Below, in pieces: positions 1 through 8,868 of a stretch of DNA of 64,000 nucleotides (position 1 is its first letter; each line of letters opens with the position of its first letter). Both the position numbers and the translations under genes were made by a program. The stretch covers positions 176,885 through 240,884 of the forward strand of contig OMZS01000001.1 of assembly GCA_900315565.1 (NCBI GenBank), given 5' to 3'. This DNA comes from an uncultured Prevotellaceae bacterium. GTDB taxonomy: Bacteria > Bacteroidota > Bacteroidia > Bacteroidales > Bacteroidaceae. The notes under the pieces were generated by a model, which saw nothing but the letters and a program-made list of their open reading frames with translations, was not told the DNA's origin and made no database searches.

Positions 1-19
1 TATAAATAAGAAATGATGA

Positions 20-64
20 AATGAAGAATCCCGCAGACGCGCTGTGTTTGCGGGATTCTTCATT
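20..64. terminator. Hairpin before argS, likely terminator of an upstream gene
   Basis: Two perfect 16-bp arms (20-35 and 49-64) enclose a 13-base loop. The stem centre is GC-rich (ATCCCGC) and the ends are AT-rich, so it could terminate transcription from either side. It is followed at 65-118 by a degenerate heptamer array of the ATTCTTC type. Confidence 0.6.
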
Positions 65-124
65 TCACATTCTTCATTTCACAAAATTCTTTATTCTTCA
101 TTCTTCATTCTTCATTAATTTAAT

Positions 125-132
125 TACCTTTG
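125..132 (+). promoter_or_regulatory. argS promoter -7 box
   Basis: TACCTTTG matches the Bacteroidetes TAnnTTTG box. It would start transcription about 20-25 bases before the argS ATG. The heptamer array directly upstream takes the place of a clear -33 element. Confidence 0.65.
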
Positions 133-161
133 CACCCGAAAATCAGAAACATCCATAGGTT

Positions 162-1994
162 ATGAAGATAGAAAACATGATAAGCGAAGCCGTAAAGCAA
201 GCTGTGAAGACGCTTTACGGACAGGATGTACCCGACAAAATGGTACAGGTTCAGAAAACAAGAAGCGAATTCGAAGGAAATCTCACACTCGTGGTGTTTC
301 CCTTCGTAAAGATGGCCCGCAAGAGTCCTGAGCTCACCGCACAGGAGATAGGACAATATCTGGCAGAAAACTGCGAGGCCGTGGAGCGCTTCAACGTCGT
401 GAAAGGATTCCTCAATCTGGTTGTTGCACCCGCCGCCTGGCTTCGTCTGCTTGCCGACATCGACGCTGACGAGCATTACGGCTTCAAGCGCCCGGCCACC
501 ACTGACGATGGAAACGAAACTGCCCCGCTTGTCATGATAGAATATTCGAGCCCCAACACCAACAAACCCCTGCATCTGGGTCACGTGCGCAACAACCTGC
601 TCGGATGGTCGCTGGCGCAAATCATGCAGGCCAACGGCAACCGTGTGGTGAAAACCAACATTGTGAACGACCGCGGCATACACATCTGCAAATCGATGCT
701 CGCCTGGCAGAAATGGGGCAATGGCGAGACACCCGAAACCAGCGGAAAGAAAGGCGACCACCTGATTGGCGACTACTACGTGGCCTTCGACAAGCACTAT
801 CGCGAGGAGGTGAAGCAGCTCAAAGAAAAGTTCGTGGCCGAGGGCATGGACGACGAGAGTGCCGAGAAACGTGCCAAGGACGAGGCTCCGCTCATCAAGG
901 AGGCGCACGAGATGCTGGTGAAATGGGAGCAGAACGACCCCGAAGTGCGCGCGCTCTGGAAGAAAATGAACGACTGGGTGTACGCCGGATTCGACGAGAC
1001 TTACCAGCGCATGGGTGTTTCGTTCGACAAGATTTATTACGAGAGCCAAACCTATCTCAAAGGCAAGGCCAAGGTGGAAGAAGGCCTGCAAAAAGGACTC
1101 TTCTACCGCAAAGACGACAACTCCGTCTGGGCCGACCTCACCAACGAAGGGCTCGACCACAAGCTGCTACTGCGCAGCGACGGCACCAGCGTTTATATGA
1201 CCCAGGACATCGGCACTGCCGAAATGCGCTACGAGGACTACCCCATCGACAAGATGATTTACGTGGTGGGCAACGAGCAAAACTACCATTTCCAGGTGCT
1301 CAGCATTCTGCTCGACCGGCTCGGATTCAAATGGGGCAAGGAGTTGGTACACTTCTCCTACGGCATGGTGGAGCTTCCCAACGGAAAGATGAAGAGCCGC
1401 GAAGGCACCGTGGTCGATGCCGACGACCTGATGAGCCTGATGGTTGACGATGCTTACCGCACTTCCATGGAACTGGGCAAGTTCGATGACATGACCGAAG
1501 AGGAGCGCCGCGAAATAGCCCGCATCGTAGGCATGGGCGCACTGAAATATTTCATTTTGAAGGTGGACGCCCGCAAAAACATGCTCTTCAACCCCGAAGA
1601 AAGCATCGATTTCAACGGCAACACAGGTCCCTTCATTCAATACACCTACGCACGTATCCGCTCTATTCTGCGCAAGGCCGAGGCTGCTGGCCTCAACACC
1701 TGTGCCCAGATCACCGCCGGCGACCTTAACGAAAAGGAGGTTGAGCTCATTCAGAAACTGAGCGAGTTTGGAGCCGCCGTCGAGCAGGCCGGCAAAGACT
1801 ATTCGCCCAGCGGCATTGCCAACTACTGCTACGAGCTGACCAAGGTATTCAACCAGTTTTACCACGACTATAGCATTCTCAACGAAACCGACGAACAGAA
1901 AAAACTCATGCGCCTGGCGCTGGCCAAGAACGTGGCTAAAACCATTAAAAACGCCATGAGCCTGCTCGGAATAGAAGTGCCCGAACGCATGTAA
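162..1994 (+). CDS. argS: Arginyl-tRNA synthetase
   Basis: Class I aminoacyl-tRNA synthetase that charges tRNA-Arg with arginine using ATP; cytoplasmic. At 610 residues it is of normal length. The N-terminal Add1 domain covers about residues 1-100. The class I HIGH signature appears as HLGH at 138-141, inside the ArgRS context SSPNTNKPLHLGH. A KMSKS-equivalent KMKSR lies near 410, and a C-terminal DALR anticodon-binding domain closes the protein (IQYTYARIRSI near 490). The ATG lies about 30 bases after a good promoter box. The gene appears monocistronic, apart from the RNase H gene that begins only 13 bases after its stop. Confidence 0.97.
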   Translation: MKIENMISEAVKQAVKTLYGQDVPDKMVQVQKTRSEFEGNLTLVVFPFVKMARKSPELTAQEIGQYLAENCEAVERFNVVKGFLNLVVAPAAWLRLLADIDADEHYGFKRPATTDDGNETAPLVMIEYSSPNTNKPLHLGHVRNNLLGWSLAQIMQANGNRVVKTNIVNDRGIHICKSMLAWQKWGNGETPETSGKKGDHLIGDYYVAFDKHYREEVKQLKEKFVAEGMDDESAEKRAKDEAPLIKEAHEMLVKWEQNDPEVRALWKKMNDWVYAGFDETYQRMGVSFDKIYYESQTYLKGKAKVEEGLQKGLFYRKDDNSVWADLTNEGLDHKLLLRSDGTSVYMTQDIGTAEMRYEDYPIDKMIYVVGNEQNYHFQVLSILLDRLGFKWGKELVHFSYGMVELPNGKMKSREGTVVDADDLMSLMVDDAYRTSMELGKFDDMTEEERREIARIVGMGALKYFILKVDARKNMLFNPEESIDFNGNTGPFIQYTYARIRSILRKAEAAGLNTCAQITAGDLNEKEVELIQKLSEFGAAVEQAGKDYSPSGIANYCYELTKVFNQFYHDYSILNETDEQKKLMRLALAKNVAKTIKNAMSLLGIEVPERM

Positions 1995-2007
1995 TGTTCA
2001 TTGAGAA

Positions 2008-2520
2008 TTGACAATTGTTCATTCTGAAATTAATCGAAATTGTAAATTGTCAAATAGTAAACTACAGAATCCTCCCTCCTACCGCAACGACACGGTTCTG
2101 CCTTTGCCCCCAGAGGTAAAGGCAGACGCGTGGGCAGTTGACGCGGCATGCTCTGGAAATCCTGGCCCCATGGAGTATCAGGCCATCGACTTGCAGACGG
2201 GCTACCGCGTGTTCCATTTCGGTCCCGTTCGGGGAACCAACAATATTGGGGAGTTTCTGGCCATTGTTCATGCACTGGCTTTAGCGTGGCAACAACGATT
2301 GCCCGATAAAACCATTTATTCGGATTCTTATAACGCCATTCTGTGGGTGAAAAAGCGTAAATGCAAAACCAAACTCGAACGGACACCCGACACCGAACAA
2401 CTTTATCAAATTATCGAGCGCGCCGAACGATGGCTGCAAACCCACGACTACCACAACCCTATCATCAAATGGGAAACCAGCAAATGGGGCGAAGTGCCTG
2501 CCGACTTCGGCAGGAAATAG
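2008..2520 (+). CDS. Ribonuclease HI family protein, short form without an ATG start
   Basis: RNase H fold expected to cut RNA in RNA-DNA hybrids. All four acidic catalytic positions are visible: D in AVDAACSGNPG, E in NNIGEFLAI, D in YSDSYNAI and D in PADFGRK. The sequence resembles the C-terminal half of the viroplasmin-type RNase H proteins of Bacteroidetes, whose N-terminal viroplasmin domain is absent here; only 13 bases separate this frame from the argS stop. The frame has no usable ATG before the RNase H domain, so the start shown is a TTG at 2008, with another TTG at 2047. The first 20 or so codons lie in AT-rich DNA containing complementary TTGACAATTG / AATTGTCAA blocks. It may be a 5'-truncated gene that is still translated, or a remnant. 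Confidence 0.75.
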   Translation: MTIVHSEINRNCKLSNSKLQNPPSYRNDTVLPLPPEVKADAWAVDAACSGNPGPMEYQAIDLQTGYRVFHFGPVRGTNNIGEFLAIVHALALAWQQRLPDKTIYSDSYNAILWVKKRKCKTKLERTPDTEQLYQIIERAERWLQTHDYHNPIIKWETSKWGEVPADFGRK

Positions 2521-2535
2521 CCCTGTGGCGTTTCA

Positions 2536-3519
2536 CTAAATGCTAGCCCGACGGTAGGTAATGATGGTGTTATGGTCGTAAGTTTCGCGGCTCACAATTT
2601 TAGCCTCTGACGGCAGCGGGCAGGCACGGGTTCCACCGCTGACAGTTATAGGCGCAGTCTCCACACGTATTTCGTCCCATAAACCTTTGCTAAGGAACGA
2701 CTGGTGGGTTTTGGCACCACCTTCCACAATGAGCGACTGTAAGTTGCGCTCACGGCAGTCGCCGATGAGCTGTTCCAAAGAGTAGTCTTTGCTCAGCACG
2801 AAGCGTACGGGGTTGCGCTCGCTCCCTAGGCTGCTCGCAGCCGTGCGCCAGTGGCGGACGGTGAGCTGTGGATGTTCGCGCTCGTCGGTGACTCGTCCCA
2901 CCACAATGGCATCTTCCTCGGTACGCAACCTATGAGAAAGCATCTGTGTGAAGGGAGTGGAAATGGCCAGTGGCCGATGGTTGTCGTCCAAGTAGCCATT
3001 CTGTGTCTGTGCCCATTTCAGAATAATATAGGGCCGTTGATGCTGATGAAAAGTGAAGAACCGACGGTTCAGTTCGCGGCACTCAGCCTCCAGCACACCC
3101 ACCGTTACCTCAATGCCCGCCCGTCGCAGCTTTTCTATGCCGCGCCCCTGCACCTTGGCAAAGGGGTCGATGGTGCCCACCACCACACGGCGTACGCCCT
3201 TGCTCACAATGAGGTCGGCACAGGGCGGTGTCTTTCCAAAATGCGCACAAGGCTCCAGACTGACATAGACCGTTGCCTCGCGAAGCAGCGGCTCATCGAC
3301 GGGCCGTACCGAAGCAAAGGCATTCACTTCGGCATGACCCTCGCCACAACGCACATGATAGCCCTCGCCAATGATTCGCCCCACGCTGTCATCACCACGC
3401 TCTTCCTGAGCCACAATCACGCATCCCACCATAGGATTCGGTCGTGCCCCCATCAGACCATTGCGAGCCAGTTGCAGACAACGGCGCATCATCATTTGAT
3501 CGGTTTCTTGTCGGTTCAT
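2536..3519 (-). CDS. ribD: Bifunctional riboflavin biosynthesis deaminase/reductase RibD
   Basis: Carries out two steps of riboflavin synthesis: deamination of the pyrimidine produced from GTP, then NADPH-dependent reduction of its ribosyl side chain. The N-terminal half has the cytidine-deaminase zinc site: HAEV near residue 62, and PCAHFGKTPPC near 93-103. The C-terminal half, from about 150, is the DHFR-like reductase (SLIVEGGAKTHQSFL). Length 327 is slightly short but complete. The gene stands alone on the minus strand, with a TAnnTTTG box at 3548-3555. Confidence 0.95.
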   Translation of the reverse strand: MNRQETDQMMMRRCLQLARNGLMGARPNPMVGCVIVAQEERGDDSVGRIIGEGYHVRCGEGHAEVNAFASVRPVDEPLLREATVYVSLEPCAHFGKTPPCADLIVSKGVRRVVVGTIDPFAKVQGRGIEKLRRAGIEVTVGVLEAECRELNRRFFTFHQHQRPYIILKWAQTQNGYLDDNHRPLAISTPFTQMLSHRLRTEEDAIVVGRVTDEREHPQLTVRHWRTAASSLGSERNPVRFVLSKDYSLEQLIGDCRERNLQSLIVEGGAKTHQSFLSKGLWDEIRVETAPITVSGGTRACPLPSEAKIVSRETYDHNTIITYRRASI

Positions 3520-3547
3520 TCGTAAACGCTTTAAAAATTCTTACGCA

Positions 3548-3555
3548 CAAAAATA
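3548..3555 (-). promoter_or_regulatory. ribD promoter -7 box
   Basis: On the minus strand this reads TATTTTTG, about 30 bases before the ribD ATG. Confidence 0.55.
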
Positions 3556-3629
3556 CAGAAAAATGTGTTTCTACCAAAAAAAATCTATAAAAAAATAAAA
3601 CGAATCATGGCAGATTGGATAAATTGCTC

Positions 3630-3637
3630 TATATTTG
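3630..3637 (+). promoter_or_regulatory. Promoter -7 box of the beta-flower gene
   Basis: TATATTTG, followed by GC. It lies upstream of the start chosen at 3701 and inside any longer reading of that ORF, which argues against the longer N-terminus. Confidence 0.55.
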
Positions 3638-3700
3638 CAGAGTAAACCATACAATTATAAACCTTCAACTACAAAACAATTCATTAAAACCTCTAAACAA

Positions 3701-4120
3701 ATGAGACATTGGACATTTACACTGGCATTCATCATCGGACTGCTGATGTTTGCCACGCCTTCTGAGGCACAGACACTGCGCAACGGCAGCGGTTCGACGG
3801 TAGGAAAAGTAGAAAGCAACGGCACCGTGCGCAACCGCAACGGCTCGTCTATCGGCAAGTTTGAGAGCGACGGCACTGTGCGCAACGGCAGTGGTAGCCG
3901 TATCGGAAAGATTGAGAGCGACGGCACCGTGCGCAATGGCAACGGCAGCCGCATCGGAAAGATTGAGAGCGACGGAACCGTGCGCGACGGCAACGGCAGC
4001 CGCATTGGAAAGGTGGAGAGCGACGGAACGGTACGCAACGGCAACGGCAGCAACATCGGCAAGGCCGAAGGTGTGAACCGCCGTCAGGCAGCCGCTTGTT
4101 TCTTCTTCTTTTTCAACTAG
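3701..4120 (+). CDS. Secreted tandem-repeat protein, 4-fold beta-flower type
   Basis: 139 residues. The N-terminal signal peptide runs to about residue 23 (cleavage near PSEAQ). The rest is six 17-residue repeats with core IGKxESDGTVRNGxGS, then a short tail ending in five phenylalanines. The repeats match what I recall of the Bacteroidetes '4-fold beta flower' proteins, whose role is not established. The repeats are also nearly identical as DNA (51-bp period), so copy number could change by slippage. An in-frame ATG exists at 3635, but it overlaps the promoter box and would place an unlikely stretch before the signal peptide. Whether the product is periplasmic or surface-located cannot be told from sequence. 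Confidence 0.7.
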   Translation: MRHWTFTLAFIIGLLMFATPSEAQTLRNGSGSTVGKVESNGTVRNRNGSSIGKFESDGTVRNGSGSRIGKIESDGTVRNGNGSRIGKIESDGTVRDGNGSRIGKVESDGTVRNGNGSNIGKAEGVNRRQAAACFFFFFN

Positions 4121-4164
4121 ATAGCTGCTATTCATAGCTGCCTGTACCGAAAAGGGAGAAGACA

Positions 4165-5019
4165 ATGATGACTTACCACAATTTTTGGCAACAGCTGACC
4201 AAGATTTACGAAACGGGCGAAGCGAAAGCTATCGCCCGTTATGTTTTTGAGCATGGCTTTGGGCTCACCCTTGCCGACATTCTTTGTGGCAAAGACGCGC
4301 TGCTCGACACGGCCAGCCAGGCGCGCCTCGATAATCTCTGCCAACGGCTGCTGGCGGGCGAGCCGGTGCAATACGTCACAGGCATTGCCGAATTTGGGCC
4401 TCTGCGGCTGCACGTGGAGCCGGGTGTGCTCATTCCGCGGCCCGAAACTTACGAACTCTGCCAGTGGGTTGACAGTGAGAAAGCAGAATCCGACAGTCTC
4501 CTCGACATCGGCACAGGCAGCGGGTGTATTGCCATTGCACTGAAAAGCGCAAGTCCCTCACTCAGCGTCAGTGCCTGGGACATCAGCGATGAAGCCCTGC
4601 GTATTGCAGCACAGAATGCTAAAGCTGCCAATGTCAGCGTGAATTTCGAGAAGCGCGATGCGCTCAACGCTGATGGTGCTGCTTTCAATGACCTATGGGA
4701 CATCATCGTGAGCAATCCCCCTTACATCTGCCGCAGCGAGGCCATCGGCATGGAACCCCATGTCATCGGCTATGAGCCCCACATGGCCCTGTTTGTGCCC
4801 GACGACGACCCGCTGCTGTTCTATCGCGCCATTGCCCGTTATGCCTTTCACGCACTGAAACCTGGCGGCCGGCTGTATTTTGAAATCAACCCCAACTACC
4901 ACCCCCATCTGCTCAGCCTGCTCACCGCCATTGGATTCAGCGACATAGACTCGCGCCACGACCAGTTCGGAAAAATGCGGTTCGTCAGAGCTGTCCTGCA
5001 TACAGACAATCACCAGTAA
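4165..5019 (+). CDS. prmC: Peptide chain release factor N5-glutamine methyltransferase PrmC
   Basis: Methylates the glutamine of the GGQ motif of release factors RF1/RF2 using S-adenosylmethionine. The N-terminal helical domain is followed by the Rossmann methyltransferase fold. DIGTGSG (114-120) is the SAM-binding loop and NPPY (184-187) is the catalytic signature for glutamine N-methylation. Length 284 is typical. It is the first gene of a tight cluster with recX (34-base gap) and comF. A second ATG one codon downstream is equally possible as start. Confidence 0.95.
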   Translation: MMTYHNFWQQLTKIYETGEAKAIARYVFEHGFGLTLADILCGKDALLDTASQARLDNLCQRLLAGEPVQYVTGIAEFGPLRLHVEPGVLIPRPETYELCQWVDSEKAESDSLLDIGTGSGCIAIALKSASPSLSVSAWDISDEALRIAAQNAKAANVSVNFEKRDALNADGAAFNDLWDIIVSNPPYICRSEAIGMEPHVIGYEPHMALFVPDDDPLLFYRAIARYAFHALKPGGRLYFEINPNYHPHLLSLLTAIGFSDIDSRHDQFGKMRFVRAVLHTDNHQ

Positions 5020-5053
5020 ACACAAAGCAACCACCATTCATCACCCACCACCG

Positions 5054-5512
5054 ATGTCAGAAAAAGAAGTCCTCCTGAAACTAACGGCTCTCTGTGCCCG
5101 TGGCGAGCACTGCCAGCACGACATGCTGGAGAAAATGTCGCGCTGGGGCGTTGACGAGGCTATTCAGGCCAGTGTCATGGCCTACCTCACCGAAAATCAT
5201 TACGTAGATGACGAGCGCTATGCCCGTGCCTATGTTAACGACAAGATAAAATACAACCATTGGGGCCGCCGCAAGGTGGAGCAAGGACTCTGGCAGAAAC
5301 ATATCGACCCCAGCTTGCAACAGCGCGTCCTCGACGACATAGACGACAGCCTCTACGTGGAAATTCTCCGCCCATTGCTTCAACAAAAACGCCGCACCAC
5401 CCGCGCCGACAGCGACTATGAACTCAACCAGAAACTCATGAAGTTTGCCCTCTCGCGCGGTTTCACTTACGACATCATCCGGCAGTGCATCGACACGCCA
5501 GAAACCGACTAG
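5054..5512 (+). CDS. recX: Regulatory protein RecX
   Basis: 152-residue RecX-family protein that modulates RecA filament activity. It is made of helical repeats, with the typical motif DDERYARAYVNDKIKY near residues 52-67. The usual partner recA is not in this window. It lies between prmC and comF, with the next start 6 bases after its stop, so the three are probably co-transcribed. Confidence 0.93.
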   Translation: MSEKEVLLKLTALCARGEHCQHDMLEKMSRWGVDEAIQASVMAYLTENHYVDDERYARAYVNDKIKYNHWGRRKVEQGLWQKHIDPSLQQRVLDDIDDSLYVEILRPLLQQKRRTTRADSDYELNQKLMKFALSRGFTYDIIRQCIDTPETD

Positions 5513-5518
5513 CCTCCC

Positions 5519-6217
5519 ATGTCTATCAGCATTTTCGCCCGCTTGGCCGACTTTATAGCACCACGCCGCTGTCCGGTTTGCGGCGGACGGCTGCAAGTGC
5601 AGGAAGAAGTTATCTGCGCTCCTTGCAACCTCCATTTGCCGCGCACCTTTTTCAGCCGTGACCCATACGACAACGAGATGGCGCGACTGTTCTGGATTCA
5701 GCTGCCCATCGAGCGAGCTGCTGCCCTCATATACTATTCGCCCAAGGCCGAATCAACCCATTTTATTCACCGCATGAAATACGCCAACCACCCCGAGATA
5801 GGCGAACAGATGGGGTGGATCGCCGCCCGCGAGATGGAGGCCGACCATTTTTTCGAGGGCATCGACCTCATTGTTCCCGTGCCCCTTGCCCCGAAGCGCG
5901 AGCGTGAGCGCGGTTACAACCAGAGCCTGATGATTGCCCGTGGTGTAAGGCGGGCCACGGGCATCCCCATAGAAACCCGAGCTGTGCGGCGCAAGTCGTT
6001 TAAGGGCAGCCAAACACAAAAACGGCGGTGGGAACGCCAGGAGAATGTTGCCGACGCTTTTGTGCTTCGCGACGGCAGCCGTGTGAGTGGCAAACACCTG
6101 CTTATTGTCGATGATGTGGTGACCACCGGTGCCACCGCGACAGCCTGTGCCGTTCAGCTGGCAAAGGCCAACGGCGTACGCGTCAGCATCCTCAGTCTGG
6201 GATTCAGCAAAGAATAA
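5519..6217 (+). CDS. ComF family phosphoribosyltransferase-like protein
   Basis: 232 residues with an N-terminal zinc ribbon (C18, C21, C33, C36) and a C-terminal type I phosphoribosyltransferase fold whose PRPP loop is IVDDVVTTGA at 196-205. The family includes ComF, needed for DNA uptake in naturally competent bacteria, and GntX. Its biochemical reaction is uncertain. Being next to recX fits a DNA-processing role, but that is inference from context only. Confidence 0.9.
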   Translation: MSISIFARLADFIAPRRCPVCGGRLQVQEEVICAPCNLHLPRTFFSRDPYDNEMARLFWIQLPIERAAALIYYSPKAESTHFIHRMKYANHPEIGEQMGWIAAREMEADHFFEGIDLIVPVPLAPKRERERGYNQSLMIARGVRRATGIPIETRAVRRKSFKGSQTQKRRWERQENVADAFVLRDGSRVSGKHLLIVDDVVTTGATATACAVQLAKANGVRVSILSLGFSKE

Positions 6218-6270
6218 CTTCGGCTTCGACAAGAAAGAAAAAGGCTGTTTTTGCAGTTTTACGTACGTTT

Positions 6271-6303
6271 TTTTGCGAATATGAGGTTTTTGCAGTACCT
6301 TTG
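6271..6303 (+). promoter_or_regulatory. metK promoter
   Basis: TTTTG at 6271-6275 and TACCTTTG at 6296-6303, separated by 20 bases, a full Bacteroidetes promoter. Transcription would begin near 6310, leaving a leader of about 25 bases, too short for a SAM riboswitch. Confidence 0.75.
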
Positions 6304-6335
6304 CAGTCCAAAATCGAAGCAAAACAGCAGAAACC

Positions 6336-7601
6336 ATGGCATATCTTTTTTCTTCAGAATCAGTTTCGGAAGGCCATCCCGACAAAGTGGCCGACCAAAT
6401 CAGCGACGCGCTGCTCGACCAGTTCCTGGCCTACGACCCCAAGGCACGTTGTGCCATCGAGACATTTGTCACTACAGGACAAGTAGTAATCATGGGCGAG
6501 GTGCGCAGCGAGGCTTACATCGACCTGCAGACCATTGCACGCAACACCATCAAGCGCATTGGCTACACCAAGAGCGAATATCAGTTCGATGGCGACTCGT
6601 GCGGCATACTGACGGCCATTCATGAGCAGAGTGCCGACATCAACCGTGGCGTTGACCGCGAGGACGACGACAATCAGGGTGCCGGCGACCAGGGCATGAT
6701 GTTTGGCTATGCCACCAACGAGACAGAGAACCTGATGCCCGTTTCGCTCGACCTTGCCCACCTGCTGATGCGTACACTGGCCGACATCCGCAAGGAAGGC
6801 CGCGAAATGACCTACCTTCGTCCCGACGCCAAGAGCCAGGTGACGGTGGAATACAGCGACGAGGGCATTCCGCAGCGCATCGACACCATTGTGGTGAGCA
6901 CTCAGCACGACGAGTTCGACACTGACGACGAGCGCATGCTGGAACGCATCAAGAGCGACGTGGTCAACATACTCATTCCGCGTGTCAAAGCTCAGATTCA
7001 CAGTCAGAAAGTGCTGGCATTGTTTGGCGATGACATCAAATACTTTGTCAATCCCACGGGCAAGTTCGTCATTGGCGGACCTCATGGCGACACAGGTCTG
7101 ACGGGCCGCAAAATCATTGTCGATACCTATGGCGGCAAAGGTGCCCACGGCGGTGGAGCATTCTCAGGCAAAGACTCGAGTAAGGTGGACCGCAGTGCGG
7201 CCTATGCTGCCCGCTATATTGCCAAGAACATGGTGGCTGCCGGTGTGGCCGACGAAATGCTGGTGCAGGTGAGCTATGCCATTGGTGTGGCCGAGCCGGT
7301 GAACATCTACGTGAACACCTACGGCCGCAGCCATGTCAGCATGACCGACGGTGAGATTGCCAGCAAGATTGCCAGCATGTTCGACCTGCGCCCCAAGGCC
7401 ATCGAGCGCACCCTGAAACTGCGCCAGCCCATTTTCAGCGAGACGGCTGCCTACGGCCACATGGGGCGCCAGTGCAAGGTGGTTACCAAGACTTTCACCA
7501 GCCATTATCACCCCACGCGCACCATTGAGGTGGAACTTTTCACCTGGGAGAAACTCGACCGCGTGGAAGAAATCAAACAAGAGTTTGGCCTTAACGGATA
7601 A
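6336..7601 (+). CDS. metK: S-adenosylmethionine synthase
   Basis: Makes S-adenosylmethionine from methionine and ATP; cytoplasmic tetramer. [16 protein letters not shown] near residues 14-29 is the N-terminal signature, and [16 protein letters not shown] is the glycine-rich signature near 270-285. At 421 residues it is longer than the enterobacterial enzyme (about 384), as usual in Bacteroidetes, with an acidic insertion around [12 protein letters not shown]. It has its own promoter and is followed by a long hairpin, so it looks monocistronic. Confidence 0.97.
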   Translation: MAYLFSSESVSEGHPDKVADQISDALLDQFLAYDPKARCAIETFVTTGQVVIMGEVRSEAYIDLQTIARNTIKRIGYTKSEYQFDGDSCGILTAIHEQSADINRGVDREDDDNQGAGDQGMMFGYATNETENLMPVSLDLAHLLMRTLADIRKEGREMTYLRPDAKSQVTVEYSDEGIPQRIDTIVVSTQHDEFDTDDERMLERIKSDVVNILIPRVKAQIHSQKVLALFGDDIKYFVNPTGKFVIGGPHGDTGLTGRKIIVDTYGGKGAHGGGAFSGKDSSKVDRSAAYAARYIAKNMVAAGVADEMLVQVSYAIGVAEPVNIYVNTYGRSHVSMTDGEIASKIASMFDLRPKAIERTLKLRQPIFSETAAYGHMGRQCKVVTKTFTSHYHPTRTIEVELFTWEKLDRVEEIKQEFGLNG

Positions 7602-7626
7602 AGACAAAAGATGAAAGACGACAAGA

Positions 7627-7702
7627 TTATCTCACACTGAGGTGCTGAGTAAGAGTAGCTATATGTAACCTCTCTTCTTACTCCGCACCTCAGTGTGAGA
7701 TA
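7627..7702. terminator. Long hairpin after metK
   Basis: The left arm starts at 7627 (TTATCTCACACTGAGGTGC) and is matched by its reverse complement ending at 7702. Beyond one mismatch the pairing continues through GAGTAAG / CTTACTC, giving a stem of about 26 bp around an 18-20 base loop. There is no long T-run, so it could be a terminator, an mRNA 3' stabiliser or a small mobile hairpin element. Confidence 0.65.
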
Positions 7703-7748
7703 ATTGTTTGTCAGCATATTCTACATCCATTCACTGAAAATCAACAAT

Positions 7749-8861
7749 ATGTTTCACCTCCTGAACGACACCATACCGACCACTCACCCGGCTTCGCCCA
7801 CTCCGGCGACAGAGGCATCGCATGCCGCTGCCACTACAGCCACCGGAAACACTGAGGATGGTGTGCAGGAGAACACTATACCCAGCCCCATGCGCCGCGA
7901 GGTGCGGCCAGTAAAGCCCCGCCACCCTTACGAGGTGCTCCGCTCGCTGCCGCCCGATGCCACGCCCGCACAGCAGGACTCGGCCATCCAGGCCGTGTTT
8001 CAGCCCGAGGTGATTGAGCGCAGCACCCAACCCGACACGCTCCATTTGCCTGGCCATACGCCCGGCAAAAGTTTCAAGGAGATTAACTTGCCCCAGTACT
8101 ACCGCGAAAGCTTTTTTGCCAAAGACTCACTGTTCCATCCCGAACTGAACGGCGGACGATACGGCGTGGCAGGCGACCCTGTGCCCTACACCATGCGCAA
8201 CGACAACGTCATCACCGGGTTGTTGCTGGGTTGTTTCATCGTGGCGCTGTTCTCGCTCGCCCATGCCCGTGGCTTTCTGTTTCGTCAGGCCAAAAATTTT
8301 TTCTATGTGTCGAAGAGTGGGCCGAAGAGCGTCACCGAAACCACCTCCGAAATTCGTCTGCAGTTTTTCTTAGTGGGGCTTACCTGCCTGCTGTTCTCCA
8401 TTTTGTGCTTTTTCTTTTCGCGCGAATACATTGCCGAGACGCTCATTCTCTCGTCGCAACATCAGCTCATTGCCATCTGCTTTGCCATCATGGTGGTGTA
8501 TTTCCTACTGAAGGGTTTGCTCTACTGGAGTGTGAACTGGATATTTTTCGACAGGAAAAAAAATGAACAATGGATGAAGTCTCAACTGTTCATTTTTGCC
8601 ATGGAAGGCCTGGCACTATTCCCCTTGGTCCTGCTGCAGGTTTATTTCAATTTGTCCATGCAAAGTGCCATGATTTATGCCTTAATTGTCATAATTTTAG
8701 TGAAAATTTTATCATTTTACAAGTGCTATCTTATCTTTTTTAAAGGAATTAGTGTCGTTTTGCAAATATTTTTGTACTTTTGTGCGCTCGAAATCATTCC
8801 TCTGCTTTCTTTGGGGGGTATTTTAGCTCTGATTGGTAATTATTTGAAAATAAATTATTAG
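7749..8861 (+). CDS. DUF4271 domain-containing membrane protein
   Basis: 370 residues. The N-terminal 130 or so are Pro/Thr/Ala-rich and probably unstructured. The C-terminal part has about six to seven hydrophobic helices (first near VITGLLLGCFIVALFSLA). DUF4271 has no known function but is regularly found directly upstream of hemD in Bacteroidales, as here (7-base gap). The ATG at 7749 is preferred over the upstream one at 7704, which would prepend 15 residues encoded close to the metK hairpin. Codons become AT-rich towards the 3' end. Confidence 0.8.
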   Translation: MFHLLNDTIPTTHPASPTPATEASHAAATTATGNTEDGVQENTIPSPMRREVRPVKPRHPYEVLRSLPPDATPAQQDSAIQAVFQPEVIERSTQPDTLHLPGHTPGKSFKEINLPQYYRESFFAKDSLFHPELNGGRYGVAGDPVPYTMRNDNVITGLLLGCFIVALFSLAHARGFLFRQAKNFFYVSKSGPKSVTETTSEIRLQFFLVGLTCLLFSILCFFFSREYIAETLILSSQHQLIAICFAIMVVYFLLKGLLYWSVNWIFFDRKKNEQWMKSQLFIFAMEGLALFPLVLLQVYFNLSMQSAMIYALIVIILVKILSFYKCYLIFFKGISVVLQIFLYFCALEIIPLLSLGGILALIGNYLKINY

Positions 8862-8868
8862 GACACCG

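Noticed and set aside
6218-6335. SAM riboswitch upstream of metK
   Set aside because: The promoter leaves a leader of only about 25 bases and no SAM-box motifs are seen.
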